Assembly (NCBI GenBank): GCA_933228895.1
Contig: OW121855.1
Span: forward strand, 38,826,698-38,890,697
Direction: 5' to 3'
Source of the DNA: Platycnemis pennipes
Lineage: Eukaryota; Arthropoda; Insecta; Odonata; Platycnemididae
Length of the DNA stretch: 64,000 bases
Part shown: piece by piece, positions 47,829-57,420 of the stretch
Layout: each line of letters opens with the position of its first letter
Position numbering within the stretch: the stretch's first letter is position 1
Position numbers and translations under genes: made by a program
The notes under the pieces: generated by a model
Told to the model about the DNA's origin: nothing
Database searches by the model: none
The model's input: the letters and a program-made list of their open reading frames with translations, nothing else

Positions 47829-47883
47829 GGGTCATTTCACGTAATTCAATCAGAATATCGGCAAAAATGACCCTTAGGGTAAC
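47829..47883. repeat. inverted repeat GGGTCATTT / AAATGACCC
   Basis: A 9-bp perfect inverted repeat at 47829-47837 and 47875-47883 flanks 37 bases. GGGTCATTTCACGT-type wording is common in arthropod repeats, but no element boundary is evident. Confidence 0.4.
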
Positions 47884-47960
47884 ATTAACCGTTTACGAAA
47901 AATTGCAGCATTGCAAAATTCGAATTTTTGCAAAAATGACTGCACACCTTACAGTATATC

Positions 47961-48083
47961 TCCGAGACTGTTTAAGATACAGATAGGAAAAAGGGCTTAT
48001 GTCCGAGAGTGTTAAATGTACAGATAGGAAAAAGGGATTATATCCGAGACTGGTAAAGATACAGATAGGAAAAAGAGCTTATT
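47961..48083 (+). repeat. minisatellite, three units of 41 bp
   Basis: Units start at 47961, 48002 and 48043 with TCCGAGACTG or TCCGAGAGTG, followed by AGATACAGATAGGAAAAAG or close variants. Period is exactly 41 and units differ by a few substitutions. Confidence 0.9.
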
Positions 48084-50099
48084 TTGAAGGCCTTCAATTG
48101 CATAAGTATAATGTTGGATTATATTATAAAATATAAGCAATATTATAAAATTTATAACAATTTTAAATATTCAAATGGATTTTTGACGATGTATCCATAT
48201 CTTTGTTTTAACTAATTTTTTACATGTTGTAGATAAACCCCCCCCTCTAAAAATTAAAAAAGTTTGGTGGAGGCTATATTTCATTTAAGAATGAAAAATA
48301 TTTTTTAGTGCATGCGCAACGCTCGCCAGTGGCCGCGGCATCAAGCTCACGATCGGTACTCTGGTGTCTTCAGATCTCAGTACACTGTCTCTTTCATCTT
48401 CTTCCCTCCAATTTCAACCATATACTCTTAGATGTGACAGCTACTCTAGAATACACGCCTGTGGCATTAGGCCTTACAGCGGTTGGTCTCCGAGAGCAAT
48501 AGATAAGCCTCATCTCGTTTTCGGTTTCGAATGCTACTGGCTGTTTTCAGTTTTTCAAAACTCGATTAGTAGGAAATACATCAATGATAAAATTGTAACC
48601 AATGTAAGTAATGTATTCAAGTCGTTAATTATTCATACACCGCCTGGTGATCCATATTTTGTTATCTGGGCTGTCTGCATGCGTATATACACAACCAAAA
48701 TACGAGATTCTATTAAAATAGCGATTCAATTTAGTATACACCCAGTATCTGAAGATAATGTACACAAGGATGTAGAATGGCCAGAAATTAGCCATTACTG
48801 ACTTACCAGGAAGGCTCTTCTCACATAATATTAGTCAACATTACGTACTTTACACACCCGAAATGAATCGCTCGAAAGGTCGTCGTGGGATGAGGACTAA
48901 CGCTGGAAGAGAATATGGCGACCCTCTACGAATTATCTGCTCCTCGCTCTGCTCCCCAAGGACTCCACTACCTCATGGTCTCTGGCGTTTGCACCTCCCC
49001 CCAATCCAAAGGCTATCCGCAACCAAATCGCGTACGGCGAGGGAATATCACCGCCGCATGTAAACACGCTAAAGTGGAGCGGATGATTCGAAAGCCCTTT
49101 GTAACCTCCCCCATCTTCGCTATCCAAACTCTCCCTCCCCACACATGGTAACGCGAGGATCACCCCCAGTCCAACTACTGCCTCTTCTACTCAGCCCTTC
49201 TTTGGGAGTCTACCAGCCCCCGTGTCATGCTAGATGCCCACGCATTAAAGGTGTGACGCCAGAGAACATCTCCAACACCGATCATCCCACGTATCCTTCG
49301 GGGATACGAAATACGATATCCAGCGTTACGCTAGTTTTTATCCAAACGAATTCGAAAGAACGTACGGAACCATTTCAGGGGGTATTTATTCGTAGTGATC
49401 TCAAACGTAGGCTCTCAAAGTTAAGAGGGATCGCAAGCTTTCCCGGCGTATTATGGTAGTACTTCCTCGACCGGGTTGCTTCCTCCACTGCTTTCGGCTT
49501 TTCGGAGAACAAGTCGTTCTCCATCCTCAGGCCTGACTCTCAAAGTAGTTGCCTAAGTACAGATTATCGGTATAATTCGGTTCGACCCATGCAAAAATAT
49601 CAGCAATAAATAAAATCCACACTGAAAAATCCTCGGGACTGAGCTTAAAGCACCCGGTTGCGGAATAAGGGTTGACCTCTAGATGCAGAGGTTAGCTGAG
49701 AGATATGTAAGCATATTCGTCGAATAAGCAGTCATGGAAAAACCCATGACAGTCCGAAATGGCAGTGGCATTTTCGCGTAAGTTAGGCTTTTCAAATCAT
49801 GCATGAACCTACGAAGATATCGCATCTTGACGACGGTAGGACATTAACTACTATGCATCCAATCAACCAGGGGAGAGGTCAATATTTTTTCTGCATATTA
49901 GTGAAGGTTGAGATCACAGTGGTCAATTCAACGACATTCATTTCACTACAGGTGTGGTAACAATTACGTTAAGAGTCGTAGCTACTCCACTCTTTTTCTT
50001 TTATCAAGAGGTTTTGGAAACCTCTCGAGTGACATATTTAATAGTGAGTGACAGGTAAGTTCGGCCCACTCGGATCCAATGGTATGGTATAGCCAAGAT
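48084..50099. other. non-coding stretch with a GC-richer patch
   Basis: Frames of 145 codons (48364-48801, plus) and 104 codons (49145-49459, plus) are the longest here, but neither shows a domain, signal peptide or compositional periodicity that I can defend. Positions 48860-49500 are GC- and CpG-richer. Confidence 0.4.
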
Positions 50100-52265
50100 A
50101 GTAGAAGCAGTCAAGTATGATAAGCAATTTAGCGCAGGAATATGGAATATAAAATCTCTTCAGAGCTGCTCAGGATTGGAAAACCTGGAGGTGAAAATGT
50201 ATAAAATGGACCTCGAATTGAAAGAAGTCGGTGAAATCAGGTGTCGTGAACAAGGACACTTCTGGTATGAAAGCTACAGGACTATAGACCCAAAACATTT
50301 TAATAATAATATTGGAGTGGGCATATGCTGAGTAATAGTAACAGCATGCGAGTGAAGAGCTATCTGCAAAACATCGGGAGGATAGTAGCGATGAAGATCG
50401 AGACTAAGCCCACAGGTACCGTTTTGGTGCAGGTTTACATTCCTCTGTAGGACTATAATGAATGACAAGTAAAAGGTGTCTATTATGATATCATGGGAGA
50501 GAAAAAAAGGGTATGAGGAGAAATAAATTTAATTATTTTGGGCGATTGGGACACTGACGTTGGCGGAGGCCTAGATGGAAGAATAACGGGAAAATATGAA
50601 TTTGTCAACCTAAATGAGAAAAGAAAAAAATGCTTGAATTCTGCATACAACACATTTTAGTGATACAAACACATTATCAATACACCGCAACCGAAAGAGA
50701 TACACAAGTAAATTGCCAGATACAAAAGAAGATTCGATATTGACAGATTTTAATTATTCAACGATTCATGAACCAATTGCAAAATTTACACAGGGCCAGA
50801 TATCGACAGTGACTACCACCTATTGATTACAAAATGTCGTTTAAAACAACCTATATGTGATGAAATGCCATTTTAAATTACAGAAACTGAATAAAATAGA
50901 GAAAAACATAAAATAGAAAAATTGAAGGGGATTCAGCAACGGCTGGCCATTCACAAGGCCGTGAAAAATCAAATATGAGAACACATGGCTGTGAAATCAG
51001 AGAAAGAGAGATGGAAAAACATTAAAAACGGACTTCTAGAAGTCAAAAATAAGTTTGGGGGGGAGAAGGAAATTGTCAAAAAGAAGCCCTCGAAGACGTC
51101 ATAGACCTGATTGAAGAGAGAAGAAAATACAGTGAATCCATTAATGGAGAAGGGAAACTCTGTTGATAAAGAATAAGGAATGAAATAGATCGTAAAGCAA
51201 GAAAAGCCAGAGATAGATGGATAAAGGATCTATACGAAAACTTATGAAATGACATCGTACATGGAAGACGGAAGCTGCCCATTGGGTTTTGAGAAACCAC
51301 TCAATAAAGGGATCGCAAAATAAAATCAAAGCAGTGACATAATGGAGAACTTTGATTGGAAGTGAATATAAAGTAAAGAGGCGGAAGGAATATTTGGAGC
51401 AAGTATACAACGGAAGTAATCTCAGTGGGAAGTTTATCGAAGTAGAAAATGGTCGAGAAAGAAGACTCAATCTTGAGATCGAAATTTGACGCAGCAGTAA
51501 GGGACCTGAGAATGAATAAGTCTTCGGGAATTGATGATGTTCTCGTCAAATTCATTCAATGTGCATGTAAGATAGCATTAACCCAGTTGTGCAATACTAT
51601 CTATGACGTACTCTCAATACGAAAGATACCCAAAGACTACGAGAAGAATACCATCATCCCCATTCTAAATAAGAGGAGAGTTAAGAGCTGTAAAAAATTT
51701 ACGCTCCATCAGAAGAGTCTAATTATAGCTGGACATGCAAGCGCGGGGTCAAGTAAATGATTCATCACAACATACGTCCGGACCACGCTCTTAATTGCAG
51801 TAAGGTATGGACGATGACAGGACAGGAAGAGAAGTCTAGACTGGAACCATTCAAAATGCAGTGCTACAGAAGGTGCTTCCAAAATAATGAAGATAAAATG
51901 AATCAACTGAGTGACAAACGAAAAAGTTCTGGGAAGATTGGGAGAAAAGAGAAGTCCTACGAAAACTTTACGAAGAAGACCGGACGCATAAATCGGTCTT
52001 TTGTCAGCAGCCATCTCGATGTATGCTCATCATCTGCCATACACCGAGACCTTATAAACCTTTGTCAAACATCGAGACCTAAAGGCCTTATAAAGACTAT
52101 CGCCAGGGACTATCAAACGTGGAGAAATGTACAGAAAGATCTTGCATGAGATATATAGAGAAAGTAGGGGAAGATATGAAAGAGGAGAACGATGCGCATA
52201 TGATGATGTAAAGGAAATTCCAGTGGACAGCTGCGTCGACCAAATCTAAGGTCTGTTGACAATTC
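50100..52265 (+). mobile_element. LINE family A, longest copy, with endonuclease but lacking the palm
   Basis: It starts near 50120 with the endonuclease N-terminus (GIWNIKSL, then LKEVGEIRCREQGHFWYESY), continues with a FGDWDTDVGGG-like block around 50540-50575 and remnants of the DYIL and DSDHNL motifs around 50760-50850. The linker and the reverse transcriptase fingers follow (51449-51700), then, after a jump, the thumb and C-terminal region to the end near 52255. It closes with a TAASTKSKVC equivalent of KAASNQS and a short tail (CATGATAATAAG). The catalytic palm with FADD is deleted near 51700-51740. Stops and frameshifts are frequent, so this is an old copy. Confidence 0.8.
51449..51760 (+). 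pseudogene. reverse transcriptase fingers fragment joined to thumb by deletion, LINE family A
   Basis: The frame reads KFDAAVRDLRMNKSSGIDDV, CNTIYDVLSIRKIPKDY, KNTIIPILNKRRVKSCKKF, corresponding to the fingers up to the CxNYRTISL block. Within about 40 bases it changes to sequence that belongs just before FIRTYIWSIFLYGSESWT of the intact copy (continuing at 51760-51900 as FITTYVRTTL, then RLEPFKMQCYRRC). Roughly the whole palm is therefore gone. Confidence 0.75.
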
Positions 52266-52600
52266 ATGATAATAAGTGAAAAACTAAATAACCTCTTTAC
52301 TCAATACAATATTGATGAGAATATTAATCTGACATGAGTAATAAACAATATAAGCCATACGAATTAAGGGCTCTCAAACTGTCAAATTCATGATTGAACA
52401 AAATTTGAACAATTTACGGCACTTGTTACAAGCCTAAATAGAAAAAATTAAACAGCAGTAATTTTCTTATTCAACGCTACAAACACTGATTACATTGTTG
52501 ATTATGAAATAATGGTAAAAATAGTTATCAGCGATGCCAAAATTGACGATATATCAGATCGAGGGAAAGTGAAAAATGTAATGAAGGGCAATAATAATGG
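52266..52600. other. A+T-rich non-coding stretch
   Basis: No supported feature. Confidence 0.5.
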
Positions 52601-53400
52601 TGGCTACTCAAAATTACTGGATGGCATTCCGAAAACGTCTCCCCGCGCCGCTACCAGGACCACGGCACCTCAGTCCTTACCCCCCACTGGACCCTGTCCC
52701 TGGAAAACCTCCTGCGCTCCAATCCAGCTTACCCTCCCCAATCCAACGGCCAAGTGCGCCACCCTCCATCCCCCGCGTTTCCAACGCCAGCCCTCTCCCT
52801 CGCCAGCGAACACCACCACTCTCTCACCCCGTCTCCTCCTCCCCCCTTCATCCAGGTAAATTGGACGCACTGAGGTCGAGGTGGAACAATTGTTAGGAAC
52901 GCACGGGTAAGCACGGACAACAAAAGGCCGTTTGCTCCACGGTTTGAATAATTTGGTAATGCGTTTACGCTCTCGGGTTACAGCACTTACCAATTCACGA
53001 CGCTGAGGTCCCCGCGAATATGTATGTGTGCGCGCGCATGATTGCGTGTGAGTGTAGGTATGTATATATATATAAGTTTGAAAGGTGGGGGGCGTGTCTG
53101 CTCGGGGGAAAGTGGGGGAAAATCGAGGGGGAACTCGGCTGGCTTCGGCAGGCCAGAGAAGGTCGCAGAGGACACAGGGAGAAGGGGGAGGAATGTGGGC
53201 GCCAGGGGAGAGAGATACATACATACATAGAGAATTTTCGGCGAGTCGGCAGAATGGATTTTCACCGTGGCACGAGGAGGAGAAGATGTAGGAAGGGGTA
53301 AAAGCAAGGGTTATGGGGAGAAAAGAAAGGGGGGTGGGGTAGAACGGTAGAGGGCGACCGCGGGTGGAGTTAGGGTTTTTGAGGGACGAATGAATTGTTT
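52601..53400. other. GC-rich island with pyrimidine-to-purine strand switch
   Basis: C+T-rich plus-strand sequence (52620-52860) changes, after a mixed section with TG/TA microsatellite-like repeats (53020-53075), to G-rich purine sequence (53080-53390). ACATACATACATA occurs at 53217-53229. Overlapping frames up to 184 codons on both strands are Pro- or Gly/Arg-rich by composition. GGGTTTTTGAGGG at 53373-53385 recurs in two other islands. Confidence 0.5.
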
Positions 53401-54353
53401 CAAAGGAAAAATCTAAGCGGCGACGAAGGGAACCGGGAGAACAATACGCTTATGAATAAGGAACGTTATTTTCTTTGGGTTTCGGTGGTGTTGCGTATCC
53501 TAACGGCGCTCATAATGGGTCCACCCCTTTTTTCCAACAACTCCCAATACCTATACAAACCCTCTCTCTGTCTCCATCCCTCTCTTTTCCTCCCTTCTCT
53601 CTCTTTCCTCCATCTCGGTCCACCCATCTTCGTCTAAAGTTTCCATGGTGAGAATGGGACAGTTATAAAGTCCCCGAAAGGGCTACCTGGCCTTCATTTT
53701 TAGTGTATTCCAATTAATTCTAAACTTACCCGCCCTTTTGTAAAAATGCAGCAAACGGAAGACCGTCTGATTAGAGGCATCACAATAAATTCTCAGGCAT
53801 CATTTGAGTGATAAGAAAACTCTCACCTACCATCCCTTCCATTCCCTTTCTCACTGATCGCGCAAAAATATTATATTTCGCTGGTGTACCTTCCATCATT
53901 CTATTTACCTTCTATTCTTCTGATAACTCTGAGGTTACATGCGTCCATAAAATAAGTAAGATAATTAATAAGATTATAAAAATAATTTTTTCGTCCCATG
54001 TGAGCAACTTGCACTAGGTATTTTACCTATCCCTACGCACATTTAACATTTTACGTACGTATTTATCTACGTATTTCTCTCCCTAATCATGCTATTTTCA
54101 GACTGAGGACCTATTCTCCCTATCCTCTCTTCATTGTAATATACCACCAGAAAAGCAAAGCTTATTTTAGTAACTTCATTTACGCAGTCATATTCTTTGA
54201 ACTGCTAGTCAGGGAGAAACGAATTTTTTGTGCGATGAAAATAACAAGGTGCAAGTTATGGGTTGTAAGAGCTATTTATGTACATGTCCCTTTTACTTCT
54301 TCAAGAAGTGTTATGTGCAAGCCAATTGAATTCAAGATAACCAGATTATAAAT
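53401..54353. other. A+T-rich non-coding stretch
   Basis: A short C+T-rich run lies at 53560-53620. Nothing else is supported. Confidence 0.5.
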
Positions 54354-54419
54354 ATGTGATATAATGACTTTTAAGTCATTTATCACATGTTTATTTAAGT
54401 TGATTTCAACGAAATCAAC
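54354..54419. repeat. two adjacent hairpins
   Basis: The first, 54354-54388, pairs ATGTGATA-TAATGACTT with AAGTCATTTATCACAT around a minimal loop, with one unpaired base. The second, 54399-54419, pairs GTTGATTTC with GAAATCAAC around AAC, perfectly. Ten bases separate them. No frame or element boundary explains them. Confidence 0.65.
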
Positions 54420-55042
54420 GCATAAATTGAGCATTCATCCATTTAGAGAATAGTGGGAAAATCAACTCTTGCCCTAAACATGAAACTGCTTTTGGTCGGA
54501 GATGCAATTTCCGCGAATTTAATTGATGACTTATCCTTAGAATCTTTGCTATAACAGTTAACTTGAAGCTGCAGAGAAAATAGACCAAACAGGTTTACTC
54601 TTTCGAAGCTAAACTAACAATCTCATAAGTGTTGCGTAAAACAGCTAAACAAACGCAAAAAACTACATCCCCTCGATTATCAATGCCAACGTCCTTCCTC
54701 AGTTTCCAGGCGAGGAAATCATTTATGACCATGTAAATAGTGCTCTAAATGAGGTTGATGCTGTGGAATTCCTAAATTCCCTGAATCCATCGGGCATGGC
54801 TTCTGGCAAACTAACGTTTAAAATTAGCTGCTCCAATCATACTGTTTCGCAAATTTAAATGTAGCAAAATTTGTAACGGAACACGAAAACGAGTTCGTAA
54901 TTAGAAGCTAAACATCATCTAGACTCATATACTCCCAGGTTTCATGAATTTTACCAATATTTATCTTCAATTGACAGTATTTATATAGCATTCCGATAGT
55001 GAAAATTCCTTTCATGTGCTGTTCACTATCCCGAAGCCAGGA
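54420..55042. other. A+T-rich non-coding stretch
   Basis: No supported feature. Confidence 0.5.
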
Positions 55043-55257
55043 TATCATACTAAAATATACAAATGTAGTGATGACTGTCTGTCTGTATGCCGGTTCTATG
55101 TTCGTTACGCATCTCCTCAAAAACTACTGAATCGATTGAGCTGAAACTTTGTAGGATTCTAATGTATACACTAGAAGGTGCTAGAGGTATATAAACAAAG
55201 GCTCAGGGCCCGGGTTCGATTCCTGGCGCCAATTATATATTTACATTGATTTAAATT
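55043..55257 (+). repeat. dispersed-repeat-like segment ending in a B-box-like motif
   Basis: It contains CTGTCTGTCTG, then TACGCATCTCCTCAAAAACT, ACTGAATCGATTGAGCTGAA and ACTTTG. This wording resembles a family of non-autonomous repeats widespread in arthropods (CTC-AAAAACTACTGAA-GATT followed by GAAATTTG). Downstream, GGTTCGATTCC at 55213-55223 is a perfect Pol III B-box match. The stretch 55209-55257 recurs in diverged form at 56151-56198. No A box at proper distance is convincing, so it is not a tRNA gene. Confidence 0.45.
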
Positions 55258-56150
55258 CAAAGTTAAATTTATGGTAGCGCAAGAGTTTTTCCTTTCGTTT
55301 AATAAAATAACTAAATATTAATCAATTTCTTATGTTCTTTCTGTATTCCATGGAGAATTGTTTACACTTTTCAATTCTCTTAAACTATTTACCCCCTGTC
55401 CTCAGCGTTTCTGGGCAATGTGTGATTTGCGTTCAAATTTACAGTATTTTTCGGTTCTTTGCCGAGCGTTGCTAATGCCTATGCATAGGAAGGTACTAAA
55501 AGAGGTATCGCCGATAATTCTTGAATCTAGACCGGCCATTTCATTCGGAGAAATTATACGGGCTTACTTTTCGCTACTCCCAGATTAAATTGGTTTGCAT
55601 TTGGTAAAACCAAAAGTATTTAAATGAAAGTATCTGCGGGGTTCAAAAGGTGAATATTTTATGGATTTATACGGTATCCAAATTGGACCGCTTTCAAAAT
55701 TGTTGTCTTTTACGACGAAAGAACGTGATCAGAAACTTAAACGAAGTCTAATCAAAAATAAAAGTAGCAAGATGAAAAAAATTGTAATATAGTTATGCGT
55801 CAAATACACAGTAGAATGTGTGAATATGCGCAACCGAGCGACAAGTACCTGGTTTAAGTACGCTAACTCTGTACTAGAATTTATTCAAGTTGGAATAAAA
55901 TGCAATAATACGTATTCATAGGAAGTTCATGGACGCCACTGGCAAGTTGAAGAATTGAGACAAGCATAACATACATAAAAGGCCAGAGAAAAAATTCTTT
56001 TGCCAAAGAGGTGGGTCGTACCATTCTAAAAACCTGAATCTGGCCTCATTTTCAACAATAGACAGAAATTCGTATGCTCTTCCCCTTCTAACCTCCTTTG
56101 TTTCTTCTGGGCTGAAAGTTTCTAAATAATATTCTTATTTTTGTAAAGGA
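55258..56150. other. A+T-rich non-coding stretch
   Basis: A 76-codon plus frame at 55358-55588 has no recognisable content. Nothing else is supported. Confidence 0.45.
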
Positions 56151-56198
56151 CCGGGCATGAGTCCAGGCTGTAATTATATGTTCACCTTGGTTTAAAAT
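56151..56198 (+). repeat. diverged second copy of the 55209-55257 repeat
   Basis: CCGGG, GTCCAGGC, TAATTATAT and TTCACCTTGGTTTAAA align in order with CCGGG, TTCCTGGC, AATTATAT and TTACATTGATTTAAA of the first copy. Its B box has decayed. It lies immediately before the LINE at 56204. Confidence 0.5.
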
Positions 56199-56203
56199 AT
56201 ATT

Positions 56204-56910
56204 ATGGTTCCGATGAAGATCAATAAGAAGAAAACTTAGGTATTGGTATGCAGTAGGAGAAAAGAGACAGAACCAATGTTAAACTAGGAAAATAAAACAT
56301 CAAGGAAGTGGGAGAGTTCTGCTACCTGGGAAGCAACGTAACCAGGGATGGACGAAGTGAAAGAGAAATCAGCAATAGAATTTCACAAACAAAAAGGGCA
56401 TTTTACCAAAAGAAGATTCAGCTTACAGCTGCAAATATAAGCGTGGAAGAGAGGACACATTTCATTCGAAAATACATTTGGAGCATTCTACTAGGGAGAG
56501 AAGAGCAGGGAAGCATGGACAATAAAAGCAGCAGAGGACTCAAGGCTGGAAACATTTGAAATGTGGAGCTACAGAAGAATGATGAAGATAAAATGGATCG
56601 ACCGAGTAAGTAACGAGGATGTCCTAAGAAGAGTGGGAGAATTTTCTGAAAACTCTAAAAAGAAGATGGGAGAACTTAATCAGCCATATGTTAAGGCACT
56701 ATGGCCTGATGAAGACAATTGTTAAAAGAAAAATAAACGGGAAGATTGGAATAGGTAGGCCTCGTATGAGGTACATGAAATAGGCTGAGAAGGATGTAAA
56801 AGAGAGGATTACGTCAATGTGAAGAGGTAGGCCGATAGAAAAATCAACTGGAGGGCAGCATCAAACCAATCCTAGGATTGTTGACTAATGATGATGATGA
56901 TGGTTTCGAT
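56204..56910 (+). mobile_element. LINE family A, 5'-truncated copy with target-site duplication
   Basis: The inserted part, about 56215-56899, begins inside the KINKKKT block and ends with CCAATCCTAGGATTGTTGAC plus an (ATG)n tail, the same ending as the 7-kb copy. Flanks ATGGTTCCGAT (56204-56214) and ATGGTTTCGAT (56900-56910) form an 11-bp duplication with one mismatch. Recognisable frames give GEFCYLGSNVTRDGRSEREI, RAFYQKKIQLTAANISVEER, FIRKYIWSIL and KIKWIDRVSNED. Several stops and frameshifts disable it, so it is older than the 7-kb insertion but younger than the other copies. Confidence 0.85.
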
Positions 56911-57009
56911 ACTGACTTTGAGCCATAGCTAACACAATTTTTATTTCACCCCTTCATGAAAAATGTTTAAATTTCTTAATACAATTCGTATTTATTATAT
57001 TTTTCCTCC

Positions 57010-57420
57010 CCGTTGAATTTCAACTGGCACCTTCAGCTAGTATATTATGTTTTTTTAATATCCTTAAAGTTCTTTTTTCAAAGGATTCCAGCTATCTCTT
57101 TTCATCTACTCCTTTGGCCCATGTTACGCATATGTACAGGGCTATGGACCAGAAAAAAACCTCGGGATTCTTTAACTAGTTTCTAAGGGGAATCCCGTGT
57201 ATGTGAGCAATTTGGAATTGCTGTTGAAGGCAGTTTTTGCTTTTCCTTTTTGCCTCTACCATCCTTGGAGATTCGATTCCCTAAGTAAGTGAATTTTCCC
57301 ATATCTTTTAACTTCACTTCTATGCTCGTCTTCCAGTTTCAATCCTCCGTTTGCTTGGGGACGACCATCTTTACTGCATGCCATAATATATAGGCTTTTT
57401 AATTATTTTAAAACTACATT
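57010..57420 (-). mobile_element. LINE family C, reverse transcriptase thumb/C-terminal fragment
   Basis: On the minus strand the pieces CSKDGRPQANGGLKLEDE (in shifting frames), GKFTYLGNRISKDGRGKKE, NCSHTRDSP and LESFEKRTLRILKKHN align in order with the post-palm region of families A and B (KTKVM..., YLGSRVTNDGRSKKEI, RRMLKI) but with distinct wording. It is therefore a third family or a distant member. The palm and tail are missing and frames are broken. Confidence 0.7.

Noticed and set aside
48364..48801. 145-codon plus-strand frame
   Set aside because: Mixed composition and no repeat, but no domain, motif or neighbouring exon could be recognised; a chance frame is plausible.
52670..53224. 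184-codon minus-strand frame
   Set aside because: It spans a polarity switch and microsatellite-like sequence, overlaps plus-strand frames of similar length, and has no family signature.
55165..55230. Possible tRNA gene around the GGTTCGATTCC block
   Set aside because: The B box is perfect, but no A box at correct distance and no complete cloverleaf can be formed; treated as a repeat.
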